Shown piece after piece: positions 41,865 through 50,820 of a stretch of DNA of 64,000 nucleotides. Made by a program: the position numbers and the translations under genes. Position 1 is the stretch's first letter, and each line of letters opens with the position of its first letter. The notes under the pieces are model-generated. The model ran no database searches, was not told the origin of the DNA, and saw nothing but the letters and a program-made list of their open reading frames with translations. Source of the stretch: JASLQO01 sp002327525 (GTDB lineage Bacteria; Pseudomonadota; Gammaproteobacteria; Pseudomonadales; Azotimanducaceae); contig JASLQO010000004.1 of assembly GCA_030744435.1 (NCBI GenBank), positions 62,001 through 126,000 of the forward strand. Direction: 5' to 3'.

Positions 41865-43409
41865 ATGGGAATGCAGATGCAGGAAATCATCGAAAAGCTG
41901 CGCGCCAAGCAGGCGGCGGCGGAACTCGGCGGCGGTGAGCACCGCATCCATCAACAGCACCTGAAAGGGAAACTCACCGCACGCGAGCGCCTTGAGCTGC
42001 TGCTGGACGATGGCAGCTTCGAGGAGTGGGACAAGTTCGTGGAACATCGCTGCACCGACTTCGAAATGGCAGAAACGAGAATTCCGGGTGATGGCGTGGT
42101 GACCGGCTACGGCACCATCAACGGCCGTCTGGTGTTCGTGTTCAGCCAGGATTTCACCGTGTTCGGCGGTGCCCTTTCGGAGGCGCACGCCGAGAAGATC
42201 TGCAAGATCATGGATCAGGCCATGAAGGTGGGCGCCCCGGTCATCGGTCTGAACGACTCCGGCGGTGCCCGCATCCAGGAAGGTGTGGCCTCGCTCGGCG
42301 GTTATGCCGAAATCTTCCAGCGCAACGTACTGGCGTCCGGTGTGGTGCCACAGATCTCGGTCATCATGGGCCCATGCGCGGGCGGAACCGTGTACTCGCC
42401 CGCGATGACGGATTTCATCTTCATGGTGGAGGATTCCGCCTATATGTTCGTCACCGGACCCGACGTGGTGAAGACGGTGAATCACGAGGTGGTAACCCCC
42501 GAGGAACTGGGCGGTGCCAGCGTCCACTCACGCAAATCGGGCGTAGCCGATCTCGCCATCGAAAACGACGTCCAGGCGCTGCTGATGACGCGCCGCTGCT
42601 TCGATTTTCTGCCTCCCAACAATCGGCAAAAACCACCCCGCTGGCCCACCGACGATCCGGCCACACGGCTCGAACCGTCTCTCAACACTCTGGTGCCGGA
42701 CGACCCGACCAAACCCTACGATATCAAGGAGGTCATCTGGAAGGTGGCAGACGAAGGCGATTTCTTCGAGCTGCAGCCAGGCTACGCGCAGAACATCGTG
42801 ATCGGCTTCATCCGATTGCAGGGGACCACTGTTGGCGTGGTCGCCAACCAGCCGATGTTTCTCGCCGGCTGTCTCGACATCGACTCCTCCAAGAAGGGAG
42901 CGCGGTTCGTACGCTTCTGCGACGCCTTCAACATCCCCATTCTGACTTTCGTGGATGTGCCCGGTTTTCAGCCCGGCACCGCCCAGGAATACGGCGGGAT
43001 CATCAAGAATGGCGCCAAGTTGCTGTACGCATACGCCGAATGCACGGTACCCAAGGTCACGCTGATCACGCGCAAGGCCTATGGAGGGGCCTACGACGTG
43101 ATGGCGTCCAAACACCTGCGCGGCGACGTCAACTTCGCCTGGCCGAGCGCCGAGATCGCCGTGCTGGGCGCCAAGGGCGCGGTGGAGATCATCTTCCGCA
43201 AGGACAAGGAAGACGAACAACTCATCCAGGCACGCACAGCCGAGTATCAGGAGACATTTGCCAACCCGTTCGTTGCCGCCAGCCGCGGCTACGTGGACGA
43301 CGTCATCATGCCCGAGGAAACCCGTGAGCGCGTATGCCGCTCCTTTGCCATGCTGCGCGACAAACAGCTCGAGAATCCCTGGCGCAAACACGGAAACATC
43401 CCTCTGTAA
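41865..43409 (+). CDS. pccB: Acyl-CoA carboxylase, carboxyltransferase (beta) subunit, propionyl-CoA type
   Basis: 514 residues. Two crotonase-like halves: the N-terminal half with DGSFEEWDKFVEHRC, DGVVTGYGTINGR, GLNDSGGARIQEGVASLGGY and PCAGGTVYSPAMTDF; the C-terminal half with VVANQPMFLAGCLDIDSSKKGARFVRFCDAF, TFVDVPGFQPGTAQEYGG and YGGAYDVMASKHL. The two oxyanion-hole glycine motifs are intact. Together with the alpha subunit it carboxylates propionyl-CoA to methylmalonyl-CoA. The identification is by length and loop pattern; acetyl- or butyryl-CoA cannot be excluded. Stop overlaps the alpha start by one base. Confidence 0.93.
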   Translation: MGMQMQEIIEKLRAKQAAAELGGGEHRIHQQHLKGKLTARERLELLLDDGSFEEWDKFVEHRCTDFEMAETRIPGDGVVTGYGTINGRLVFVFSQDFTVFGGALSEAHAEKICKIMDQAMKVGAPVIGLNDSGGARIQEGVASLGGYAEIFQRNVLASGVVPQISVIMGPCAGGTVYSPAMTDFIFMVEDSAYMFVTGPDVVKTVNHEVVTPEELGGASVHSRKSGVADLAIENDVQALLMTRRCFDFLPPNNRQKPPRWPTDDPATRLEPSLNTLVPDDPTKPYDIKEVIWKVADEGDFFELQPGYAQNIVIGFIRLQGTTVGVVANQPMFLAGCLDIDSSKKGARFVRFCDAFNIPILTFVDVPGFQPGTAQEYGGIIKNGAKLLYAYAECTVPKVTLITRKAYGGAYDVMASKHLRGDVNFAWPSAEIAVLGAKGAVEIIFRKDKEDEQLIQARTAEYQETFANPFVAASRGYVDDVIMPEETRERVCRSFAMLRDKQLENPWRKHGNIPL

Positions 43410-45394
43410 TGTTCAACAAAATCCTGATCGCCAACCGGGGCGAAATCGCCTGTCGAATAATCAAAACCGCCCGCCGTATGGGCATCCAGACGGTAGCCGT
43501 GCACTCTGACGCGGATGTCCAGGGGTTGCACGTACGCATGGCGGACGAGGCCGTTCGCATCGGCGAAGCGGCCAGCTCCGAAAGCTACCTGCGCATGGAT
43601 CGCATACTCGCAGCCATCGAGAGCAGGGCTGCCGAAGCCGTGCACCCCGGTTACGGGTTCCTTTCGGAGAACGCAGAATTCGCACAGGCACTCGATGACG
43701 CCGGCGTGGTCTTCATCGGCCCCGGCATCAAAGCCATCACCTCCATGGGCGACAAGATTGCCTCCAAACAACTCGCGGCCGAGGCCGGAGTGAACACCAT
43801 TCCGGGCTACACGGATATCATCGATGGGCCCGAACATGCGGTTTCCATCGCGCGCGAGATCGGCTACCCGGTGATGCTGAAAGCCAGCGCTGGTGGAGGC
43901 GGCAAGGGTATGCGGGTGGTGTGCAACGACGAGGAGTGCCAGGAAGGCTTCATCTCCGCTACCAACGAGGCGGTATCCAGTTTCGGCGATGAAAGGGTGT
44001 TTGCCGAGAAGTTCATCGAAGAGCCCCGCCACATCGAGATTCAGGTGCTGGCCGATTCACACGGCAACACCATCTATCTCGGCGAGCGCGAATGCTCTAT
44101 CCAGCGCCGCCACCAGAAGGTGATCGAGGAAGCACCCTCTCCGTTTCTCGACGAAGCAACCCGCCGCGCCATGGGTGAACAGGCGGTGACCCTCGCCAGA
44201 GCCGTAGACTACCGCTCTGCCGGTACGGTGGAGTTCATCGTCGACGCGAACCGGCAGTTCTACTTCCTGGAGATGAACACGCGCTTGCAGGTCGAACACC
44301 CGGTGACAGAACTGATCACCGGCGAGGATCTGGTGGAACACATGATTCGCGTCGCGGCCGGGGAGGAACTGTCCATAACCCAGGACGACGTAAAGTTGCA
44401 CGGCTGGGCACTCGAAGCCCGCGTGTATGCTGAAGATCCATTCAGAAATTTCCTGCCCTCCACCGGACGCTTGGTGCGCTACCAGCCCCCGGAAGAAACT
44501 GAGCTGGTGCGCGTGGACACCGGTATTCAGGAAGGCAGCGAGGTGTCGATGTTCTACGACCCGATGATCGCGAAACTCATCACCTACGGTGAAACCCGGG
44601 ATGCAGCCATCGAGCACATGAACGATGCGCTGGATGCGTATTACATCCGCGGTGTGAACCACAATATCAGCTTTCTGAACGCGTTGATCGCGCATCCGCG
44701 TTTCCAGGAGGGCAGGCTCACCACCAACTTCATCGCCGAGGAGTATCCTGATGGCTTCCACGCTGCGGACGTGCCGCAGAGCGATCCGATCGTACCGGTC
44801 GCCATCACCGCCGTCGTGCACCGCATGCTCGCCGACCGCGCGGCTGAGATTTCCGGACAAACTCAGCGCTTCCATTTTGCCGTGCGCGACGATTGGGTGG
44901 TGGTTGCCAACCGGAAACACTATCCGGTTGCCGTTACCGCGGTGGCCCACGGATTCGAGGTACGCCACGGCGATGCCGTTTACCGCGTGATCCTGAACTG
45001 GGCGCTGGGAGAAGTGGTGGTCAACGCCAAGGTCAACGACATACCCATACGCCTCCAGATCGACCGCGTGGGCGGTGGTTATCACCTGTTTCATCGGGGT
45101 GCGGAAATCAACGCCATGGTGCTCTCCCCCCGGAGTGCCGAATTGAGCACGCACATGATCGAGAAAGAACCGCCCAACCTCTCGAAGTTCCTACTCTCCC
45201 CGATGCCCGGCTTGCTCGTGCGCCTGTGCGTCGCAGAAGGGCAGGAAGCCAAGGCCGGTGAAGAACTGGCGGTGGTCGAAGCCATGAAGATGGAGAACAG
45301 CCTGCGCGCCGTCGACGACGTGGTGGTGGCCAACGTGCTGGTGGAGGAGGGCGAGAGTCTCGAGGTTGATCAGCCGATTCTGGAGTTCGAGTAG
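43409..45394 (+). CDS. pccA: Acyl-CoA carboxylase, biotin carboxylase/BCCP (alpha) subunit, propionyl-CoA type
   Basis: 661 residues. Biotin carboxylase (MFNKILIANRGEIACRIIKTARR; ATP-grasp loop KASAGGGGKGMRVV; EFIVDANRQFYFLEMNTRLQVEHPVTE; RVYAEDPFRNFLPSTGRL), a middle BT-like region (about 480-580), and a C-terminal biotinyl domain with the biotin-lysine motif VVEAMKMENSL. Fused BC-BCCP plus separate CT is the propionyl-CoA carboxylase arrangement. Methylmalonyl-CoA epimerase and mutase, which complete the path to succinyl-CoA, are at 53907-56464. Translation is coupled to the beta subunit (TAATG). A biotin ligase is not in the window. Confidence 0.95.
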   Translation: MFNKILIANRGEIACRIIKTARRMGIQTVAVHSDADVQGLHVRMADEAVRIGEAASSESYLRMDRILAAIESRAAEAVHPGYGFLSENAEFAQALDDAGVVFIGPGIKAITSMGDKIASKQLAAEAGVNTIPGYTDIIDGPEHAVSIAREIGYPVMLKASAGGGGKGMRVVCNDEECQEGFISATNEAVSSFGDERVFAEKFIEEPRHIEIQVLADSHGNTIYLGERECSIQRRHQKVIEEAPSPFLDEATRRAMGEQAVTLARAVDYRSAGTVEFIVDANRQFYFLEMNTRLQVEHPVTELITGEDLVEHMIRVAAGEELSITQDDVKLHGWALEARVYAEDPFRNFLPSTGRLVRYQPPEETELVRVDTGIQEGSEVSMFYDPMIAKLITYGETRDAAIEHMNDALDAYYIRGVNHNISFLNALIAHPRFQEGRLTTNFIAEEYPDGFHAADVPQSDPIVPVAITAVVHRMLADRAAEISGQTQRFHFAVRDDWVVVANRKHYPVAVTAVAHGFEVRHGDAVYRVILNWALGEVVVNAKVNDIPIRLQIDRVGGGYHLFHRGAEINAMVLSPRSAELSTHMIEKEPPNLSKFLLSPMPGLLVRLCVAEGQEAKAGEELAVVEAMKMENSLRAVDDVVVANVLVEEGESLEVDQPILEFE

Positions 45395-45397
45395 CTC

Positions 45398-45425
45398 TGT
45401 TTGTCTGTCGCGCGCGAAGCGCGCG
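45398..45425. repeat. REP-like hairpin, copy 2
   Basis: TGTTTGTCTGT followed by CGCGCGC-GAA-GCGCGCG, a 7-bp stem directly after the carboxylase operon. Shares its left flank and core with 27710-27733. No T-run follows, so it may protect the 3' end of the transcript. Confidence 0.5.
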
Positions 45426-45572
45426 CCCAGGGCAAAAAGTCCTCCCCAGCAACCTCGCACGACGCTCAGCAGAATCCGGTCTGAACCTGCCACTCCAACC
45501 CATTCCGTTCAGCTTCCGTTTAACCACGGTATTTTAGCATGTCCCGCGAACTGATACGGAACAGGGGGCAGC

Positions 45573-46193
45573 ATGTCGCACATCACGATCAAGGCCTTGA
45601 GCATTGCGGTGCTGCTGGCTACGCACGTCGCGGCCGCGGCTGGTGAGGCGACGGGCTCCTACTATACCTACGCACCCGTCGTGGACGTGCAACCCGTTGT
45701 TAGAGAACATGTAACCACGGTTCCCGTGGAACGCTGCCGTATCTACCGCAGCGCAGAGCGCATCGAACGCGATCCCTACCTCCGCCACCAAGACGATCAC
45801 TATCGGCCCTCGCCATTACGCGGGCTGATTGGCGGTCTGGTCGGCGGATTTGTCGGCAACCAGTTTGGCGGTGGCCGCGGCAAGACGGCTCTCACGATCG
45901 CCGGCGCCATCGCGGGCGCAAAAATCGCCAAGCACACCGGGCGAAGCAATCGCAAACCGGTGCGGCGCTGCGCGATCGAATACGAGCACCGAACGGTGGA
46001 AGGCACGCTGGGATACGATGTCACCTACCGCTTCCAGGGGCGCGAGTTCACCAAGCGAACCGAGCATTACCCCGGCGAGCGTGTGCGCATCGAAGTCGAC
46101 GTCACCCCCGTCTCGACAACCAGCGTCGAGCCCGCAATCGAAAACAAAATCGACCACACGTCATTCAGCCAGCGTTCACTCAACGCTGTCTAA
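45573..46193 (+). CDS. Glycine-zipper (2TM) outer-membrane-type protein
   Basis: 206 residues with an N-terminal signal (MSHITIKALSIAVLLATHVAAAAG). A first domain VVDVQPVVREHVTTVPVERC, then the glycine zipper RGLIGGLVGGFVGNQFGGGRGKTALTIAGAIAGA (about residues 85-118), then a closing beta module CAIEYEHRTVEGTLGYDVTYRF ending in GERVRIEVDVTP. This is the Rick_17kDa_Anti/SlyB-like layout of surface or outer-membrane proteins. The first and last modules, but not the zipper, recur in the last gene of this locus (51506-51847). It opens the nine-gene envelope locus, 178 bases after the carboxylase operon. A second in-frame start is not likely. Confidence 0.85.
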   Translation: MSHITIKALSIAVLLATHVAAAAGEATGSYYTYAPVVDVQPVVREHVTTVPVERCRIYRSAERIERDPYLRHQDDHYRPSPLRGLIGGLVGGFVGNQFGGGRGKTALTIAGAIAGAKIAKHTGRSNRKPVRRCAIEYEHRTVEGTLGYDVTYRFQGREFTKRTEHYPGERVRIEVDVTPVSTTSVEPAIENKIDHTSFSQRSLNAV

Positions 46194-46233
46194 CCTTCCA
46201 ACCGTCCGACATCTACAAACGCAAGGTGACGTC

Positions 46234-47058
46234 ATGTCGATACCATTAGTCATTAATCTCCGCCCCCGACTCCTGATTCTGCTCGCCATGGCCTTACTGA
46301 CCACCAATGCCCATGCAACGGCTACAGGGCCCGTGGTGCGTCTATTTCCAACGACCGTGCTCGAAGACATTCGCGAGACCGGCCAGGCCGCGGAAGCCAT
46401 GGAAAACAGCTTGCAAGAGGTGATCGGGCGACTCGATCTGCAGCAGCAACTATTCTCGGAGAGCCTCTGCGACGGCGCAGACGGCGACCAGGGCTGCGAT
46501 CGTATAGCCAAGCAACTGGGCGCGACCTATCTAGAGATGCTGAACATCATGAGCGACGGGCTTCCCGACATGGAACGTGCGGTGGACAGTACACGCCGGA
46601 GTCTGGAGAAGCGCCTGCGCGAAGAACTCGGACAGCGCACCACCCCCACCATGTTGCAGAACACCCTGCTCGGTGAAGTGTCCGCCACCCCACAAACCGT
46701 CCGCCCGGCATTGCGCGGCAAGTCCGGTATCAGGCTCTCGGGTCGTTTCAAGCAGTACTACGATCTGGTAGCCACCCACAACAACGGCCCTTCGCAGTCG
46801 TTGGCCGTGGTGGCGGCGGACATCTATCTCGACATGGAAGAAGCGTCGATGCTGATCGCGGCCACGCAGCAGGAGATCTCCCGTGCGGCTCTCATGGAGC
46901 AGCTCAACCAGTCGTTCGGGCTCATCACACCTGAAATGAGCGCCGTTGTGAGCGGCGTGAAGGAAATACTCTTCGGTGAGGCCATGACCAATGCGCCCAT
47001 CGCAGCACCCCCTAACGCGGTGGGCGAGACAGACTTCGTCAGTCCGCTCGCCATGTAA
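46234..47058 (+). CDS. Secreted helical protein, envelope locus component
   Basis: 274 residues from the ATG at 46234, with a signal peptide (LLILLAMALLTTNAHA). The mature part is helix-rich: VLEDIRETGQAAEAMENSLQEVIGRLDLQQQLF, two cysteines in SLCDGADGDQGCDR (a possible disulfide) and MLNIMSDGLPDMERAVDSTRRSLEKRLREEL, which looks coiled-coil-like. A second helical half ends with EDFVSPLAM-like tail. I recognise no family. Position between the glycine-zipper gene and the lipoprotein gene, with 40 and 20 base gaps, places it in the same transcript. Periplasmic. Confidence 0.75.
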   Translation: MSIPLVINLRPRLLILLAMALLTTNAHATATGPVVRLFPTTVLEDIRETGQAAEAMENSLQEVIGRLDLQQQLFSESLCDGADGDQGCDRIAKQLGATYLEMLNIMSDGLPDMERAVDSTRRSLEKRLREELGQRTTPTMLQNTLLGEVSATPQTVRPALRGKSGIRLSGRFKQYYDLVATHNNGPSQSLAVVAADIYLDMEEASMLIAATQQEISRAALMEQLNQSFGLITPEMSAVVSGVKEILFGEAMTNAPIAAPPNAVGETDFVSPLAM

Positions 47059-47078
47059 TTCACGACGAGGAGAACACC

Positions 47079-47654
47079 ATGTCACGGATCACAATATCGG
47101 CCGTCTTCATCACCGCTACGCTGGTCCTGCTCGGCGCCTGCGCAACGCAACCCGTGGCCGATGTCTGTACGGGCAAGCTGCCCGGCAATCTCGATCGCGC
47201 CATCTCTGAGGTGGAGCACCGGCTCCGCCAGGGCTGCGATTACCACTTCAACGCCTACTTCACGTCGCTGCTCGCCATCGCTGCCGAAAATCCGGACCGC
47301 GACAATCCCCGTCGCTTCAGCGATCACCTGATGAACGTGCAAGCCGACGGTGTGATCAGCCGTCGCCAGGCGAGCGCCCTGTACAACCGGTTCTTCAACG
47401 TGAAATTCGTTTCCTTCACCGGCGACTACAACACCTGCGCCCAGGCCTGCCCGGTCCGGACACAAATTCTCACGGATATGCGCGCAGAACTAACTGACAA
47501 GGAAATGGGTCTGGTGAAGGTCAGTGACGACCCGGAGCGTTTCTATCGCGCCGACAATCTCTTCCTGGAAGCCGACCTGGTACTAGAGGCCACCTGCCGC
47601 GCCTGCCAAGGCGGTCGTCCTTCTCCGGACGAGCTCGCCAGCCGCAACCGCTGA
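47079..47654 (+). CDS. Lipoprotein, envelope locus component
   Basis: 191 residues. Signal and lipobox LVLLGACATQ (Cys about residue 21). The mature protein starts with VADVCTGKLPGNLDRAISEVEHRLRQGCDYHFNAYFTSLLAIA, a helical pattern with several cysteines (VC, GC, TC, AC, TC-x2-C), suggesting disulfides. AAENPDRDNPRRFSDHLMNVQADGVISRRQA follows. I know no named family. Ribosome site GACGAGGAG lies about 8 bases before ATG 47079. Probably the outer-membrane anchor of the locus. Confidence 0.75.
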   Translation: MSRITISAVFITATLVLLGACATQPVADVCTGKLPGNLDRAISEVEHRLRQGCDYHFNAYFTSLLAIAAENPDRDNPRRFSDHLMNVQADGVISRRQASALYNRFFNVKFVSFTGDYNTCAQACPVRTQILTDMRAELTDKEMGLVKVSDDPERFYRADNLFLEADLVLEATCRACQGGRPSPDELASRNR

Positions 47655-47664
47655 GGTATGCGTG

Positions 47665-48303
47665 ATGGGTTTTGTTACAGGCCTAGTGGCGGGTACCGCA
47701 CTCGGCACCGCCGTCAGCCTCATCCTCGCGCTGCCTCAGTACAGCGCGGCAGGCGGAATGGCCATGTCATCCACAGCAGTTGTCTGGATCCAGCACAACC
47801 TCGGACACTCGATCTGGTTGTTCGTAGCGGTGCTCGCCTTTTTCTGCGTGCACCTATCGACACTGCGGCAGGCGCTGTCTGAGGCACCCGTTCCCCAACG
47901 TATCTCCAGGCTTGACCAGTTGACCGATGTGTGGATTCAGCTGTTCGTCGGCATCGGCGTGATCTGGACCGCGATCGGCATGCGCAGCGCATTGCAGGCC
48001 GCATTGGGCGACGGCAATCCCGAGCTCGCCGCGCCCGCCGACTCCGTGCTGAAGAAGCTGGTTGATGGCGGCATCCTCCTCGCGCTGAGCACGACCATCG
48101 TGGGCGGCGTCGGCAGCTATATCATGCGCCTGGTGAAGACCTCCACCGTGGGATCGCTGCTGCACGCACACTATGGGCAGCACCGCGACGAACGTCTGGG
48201 CGAGTTGATCGAAATCTGTGCACGTCTCGAACACGAGGTGCAGCAAGCTACACAAGCACGTCATCAGCCGCACCCCGCGGTCGTGCACGCCAACGGACAC
48301 TGA
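47665..48303 (+). CDS. MotA/TolQ/ExbB-like ion channel subunit
   Basis: 212 residues from the ATG at 47665 (GAGG 8 bases upstream; a GTG at 47662 would add one residue). Four hydrophobic helices: GFVTGLVAGTALGTAVSLILAL, HSIWLFVAVLAFFCVHL, DVWIQLFVGIGVIWTAIGMRSAL and LVDGGILLALSTTIVGGVGSYIMRLV. The last two and the LVDGGILLALSTTIVGGV motif match the pore helices of TolQ/ExbB/MotA proton channels, where the A-x-x-TTxxGL motif lines the pore (here STTIVGG). The cytoplasmic tail (HYGQHRDERLGELIEICARL) is short. One base separates it from the ExbD-like partner. Confidence 0.75.
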   Translation: MGFVTGLVAGTALGTAVSLILALPQYSAAGGMAMSSTAVVWIQHNLGHSIWLFVAVLAFFCVHLSTLRQALSEAPVPQRISRLDQLTDVWIQLFVGIGVIWTAIGMRSALQAALGDGNPELAAPADSVLKKLVDGGILLALSTTIVGGVGSYIMRLVKTSTVGSLLHAHYGQHRDERLGELIEICARLEHEVQQATQARHQPHPAVVHANGH

Positions 48304-48304
48304 G

Positions 48305-49006
48305 ATGTCCGTTCAGACATCAACTTCGAACGTGATGCACGAAGATCAGCTGCAGACCGACGTGATGCGCTTCATGGCCATCATCGCTTTCTGCCTGATG
48401 GCCGTGCTGGCTCTGGTCAAGGCCGCACCCTACGAACCCACGCCACCCGCACCCGCCACGGCGCCGGAACCCGAAGTCGAGCTACCGTTACCCGACACAC
48501 GAGCAAGTATTCTCGAAGTGCACACGCAACCCGACACCGTGACCGAGCCCCAGGTCGAGGAACCTCCCGCGCGCATCGCGAGTACGGTGGAACAACCCGT
48601 GGCACGAGTGCAGCCCACCGAACATCCGGCACCGGATCCAGCCCCGCCGGAACCGGACGTGCGGGACGAACAGGGCTTAAGCCTGCGCTTCGCCTCGGAC
48701 CGCGATTTTCTGCGTCTGCTCTCCAAGGGCGACATGAGTTTGTTTGCGTTCGATGCCCAACGCGTCCTGACGCTGGACCCCGACTATCGGTTCGTACCGG
48801 CCGAGGCGCCGCACCAGGTCTATGAAGTGTTGTTCGCCACCATTCCCGATGCCATCAAACGCCGCGCTCCCTCTGACCCGGCGCTGTCCTGGGGCGTCGT
48901 GTTGCCGCGGCACACCACTCGCATCATCCGAGAATACGTGGACGAGGGCCTCACCGGCGACCTGAGCATCAATCGCTTCGGGGAGGTGCGCTATGTGGCA
49001 CGCTAG
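48305..49006 (+). CDS. ExbD/TolR/MotB-like partner, single-TM with proline-rich linker
   Basis: 233 residues. The single helix LQTDVMRFMAIIAFCLMAVLALV (about 17-39) has Asp at its cytoplasmic edge in the DVM context of the ExbD/TolR proton-accepting Asp. A long Pro/Glu/Thr linker (EPTPPAPATAPEPEVELP onward, to about residue 120) could span the periplasm. A folded C-terminal domain (LSLRFASDRDFLRLLSKGDMSLFAF, GVVLPRHTTRIIREY) follows. It is longer than ExbD and has no OmpA-like domain seen in MotB. Its 3' end overlaps the next gene by 14 bases. Confidence 0.7.
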   Translation: MSVQTSTSNVMHEDQLQTDVMRFMAIIAFCLMAVLALVKAAPYEPTPPAPATAPEPEVELPLPDTRASILEVHTQPDTVTEPQVEEPPARIASTVEQPVARVQPTEHPAPDPAPPEPDVRDEQGLSLRFASDRDFLRLLSKGDMSLFAFDAQRVLTLDPDYRFVPAEAPHQVYEVLFATIPDAIKRRAPSDPALSWGVVLPRHTTRIIREYVDEGLTGDLSINRFGEVRYVAR

Positions 49007-50240
49007 TAAAACTCTGATCTTCGTATGGCTGCTCAGCGCGCAGCCTGCGCTGGCTGCGAGCTTGTTGAGCGGTTCCCTGGGCCTGTGGCTCGATCGCGAC
49101 GCCGCACCCGAGCTGACCGACGTGCTGGGTAACCACCCTCGCTTCAAGGGTGAGGCGCTGCACTTCGCGCGCTCCGGCGATGCGCTCACCCAGGCGGTGG
49201 AACAACGCCTGTCCGAACACCTGTTGAGCAACCCTCACATCCGTCTCGTATGGCGCCCTACACAGGCCTGCAAACGCAAACCCTCTGTCTACCGATTGCA
49301 GATCGACATTCACCCGGAAGGTACGTCTCACGGTGTGAGTATCCGGGTGGTCGATGTCGAAGAAAGTCAATGGATCGGAGGCGTGAGCCTGACGTGGAGA
49401 GGCCGTCTCAATCGCGAACAGCGCACCGCTTTCGCTCTCCCCTCGCCAGCTACGGGTCACCTGACGCGCCTGTCTCTCGCACGCCCGGACGAGCTGGCGC
49501 AGGCACTCGCACAGGACATGGCTTGCCGCTACGTCTTGCCGCCTGCGCAATCCGCTTTCCTTGAGCAGTCCGATACCCGGCTGGCGCCAGTCGCGAACGC
49601 GTTGCGTCGGCGTCTGAGTAACCGCGCCTGGACGTTCACCGATGTCAAAGATCAAGCGGAGTCGTTTCTGCGGTTGAGCGTGCACGAGTCGCCTCCGGCG
49701 GCAAGAGTAGAGGTGCATCTTTTTGAGCCCGACCGCCACCGCGCACAGCTGCTCGCGAGCGCGCCGATACCCGTCACGGCGCTCCGCGACACGAAACAGC
49801 TGTTGAGCCCTCTCGTCGCCGCACCCGCACAACGCAAGGGAATCTGCCGGCACAGCGACGAATGCGCCGAGGTATCATTCCGTCTGGAACATGAGGCCTA
49901 CCTCGTCGTGTTCTCGACCGCCAACGGCCGTGTGCGCTCACTGGCTTGTGACACACCGGAACTGCGCGATGCAGGCGAACGGCGTTTCCGACTCAAGGTC
50001 GCCTCCGGTCCCCAACCCGGCCGCCCGGGCGCCGGATTCTATGTGCTCGCCACTCACGACGCCGCCATCGCAAGGCGTCTGGCGGCCGTGCTGAATCAAG
50101 CCCCCGGGACATGTCGTAACAACGTCACCCATGGTGGCTGGCTGACTGACCTCCGAGATCAGCTCACCCAGGCGGGCACCGCGGTATCGTGGCGCGCCAT
50201 GCACCTGCGTAGTGACGACGGCCAGTTATCCACACTCTGA
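48993..50240 (+). CDS. Large secreted protein with DUF4384-like C-terminus, envelope locus
   Basis: 415 residues; ribosome site GGGGAGG 6 bases before the ATG at 48993. Signal peptide (TLIFVWLLSAQPALAAS). The first half has NHPRFKGEALHFARSG and a CsgG/LpoB-like stretch YRLQIDIHPEGTSHGVSIRVVDVEE. After an Arg-rich linker comes a domain beginning KGICRHSDECAEVSFRLEHEAYLVVFSTANGRVRSLACD, ending GFYVLATHDAAIARRLAAVLN. The AYLVVFS-type strand resembles DUF4384 domains that sit in cell-envelope proteins. No enzymatic motif. Probably a periplasmic scaffold of the system. Confidence 0.7.
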   Translation: MWHASKTLIFVWLLSAQPALAASLLSGSLGLWLDRDAAPELTDVLGNHPRFKGEALHFARSGDALTQAVEQRLSEHLLSNPHIRLVWRPTQACKRKPSVYRLQIDIHPEGTSHGVSIRVVDVEESQWIGGVSLTWRGRLNREQRTAFALPSPATGHLTRLSLARPDELAQALAQDMACRYVLPPAQSAFLEQSDTRLAPVANALRRRLSNRAWTFTDVKDQAESFLRLSVHESPPAARVEVHLFEPDRHRAQLLASAPIPVTALRDTKQLLSPLVAAPAQRKGICRHSDECAEVSFRLEHEAYLVVFSTANGRVRSLACDTPELRDAGERRFRLKVASGPQPGRPGAGFYVLATHDAAIARRLAAVLNQAPGTCRNNVTHGGWLTDLRDQLTQAGTAVSWRAMHLRSDDGQLSTL

Positions 50241-50256
50241 CAGGAGGAAGGTGTCG

Positions 50257-50820
50257 ATGCGTTTTTTACTGGGATTATTGCTCAGCGTCGCCCTGGTACT
50301 GGGCGGGGTACAGCTATGGAAGAGCAGCCATGCCCTCAATGCAACTCCCACTGCGCGCCCGATCGATACCGTTGATGAGCATCAGACGCATCCCGGCCCG
50401 GGCGCTGCGTTGGCAGATCATCAGGCAGTGCTCGAAGCACAGGATCACTCCACGCATATAGCCACCACTTCTTCGTTACCCGAGCAGATCACCCCAGATC
50501 AGGCCGCCAGCGAAATGACGACGGCCACATTACCCGACCGCTTCGACACCCCCCTGCCTGAGACAGCGCCGCTGGTCGAGACCAGCAGAGCAGCGTTGGC
50601 ACACTCGGCATGGGCGCCGTTTCACAGTGAGTATTCCGCTCATGCATTCGCCAAACTGATGACGGTGCGCATCGATCGTCCTTTCACTGTGCGCCGCACC
50701 CCGAGTAGACGATTCGAAGTGGTATTTCACTTTGACACGGACGCGGAACGCGATGCCGTACTCAGCCACATCGAGGCCGTCACCTCGGGACTGGCCTACG
50801 TAGACGGAGAAGCCCCGTGA
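50257..50820 (+). CDS. Single-TM protein with SPOR-like C-terminal domain
   Basis: 187 residues from the ATG at 50257 (CAGGAGGAAG upstream). One N-terminal helix (FLLGLLLSVALVLGGVQLW), a low-complexity linker rich in His, Thr, Ala and acidic residues (about 25-105), and a compact C-terminal domain AWAPFHSEYSAHAFAKLMTVRIDRPFTVRRTPSRRFEVVFHFDTDAERDAVLSHIE that resembles SPOR peptidoglycan-binding domains in size and layout. The SPOR assignment is tentative. It overlaps the lytic transglycosylase by four bases, consistent with a peptidoglycan role. Confidence 0.6.
   Translation: MRFLLGLLLSVALVLGGVQLWKSSHALNATPTARPIDTVDEHQTHPGPGAALADHQAVLEAQDHSTHIATTSSLPEQITPDQAASEMTTATLPDRFDTPLPETAPLVETSRAALAHSAWAPFHSEYSAHAFAKLMTVRIDRPFTVRRTPSRRFEVVFHFDTDAERDAVLSHIEAVTSGLAYVDGEAP

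Noticed and set aside
47665..49006. Zorya-type anti-phage system (ZorA/ZorB-like pair)
   Set aside because: No ZorC, ZorD or helicase/nuclease genes; all neighbours are exported or cell-wall related.
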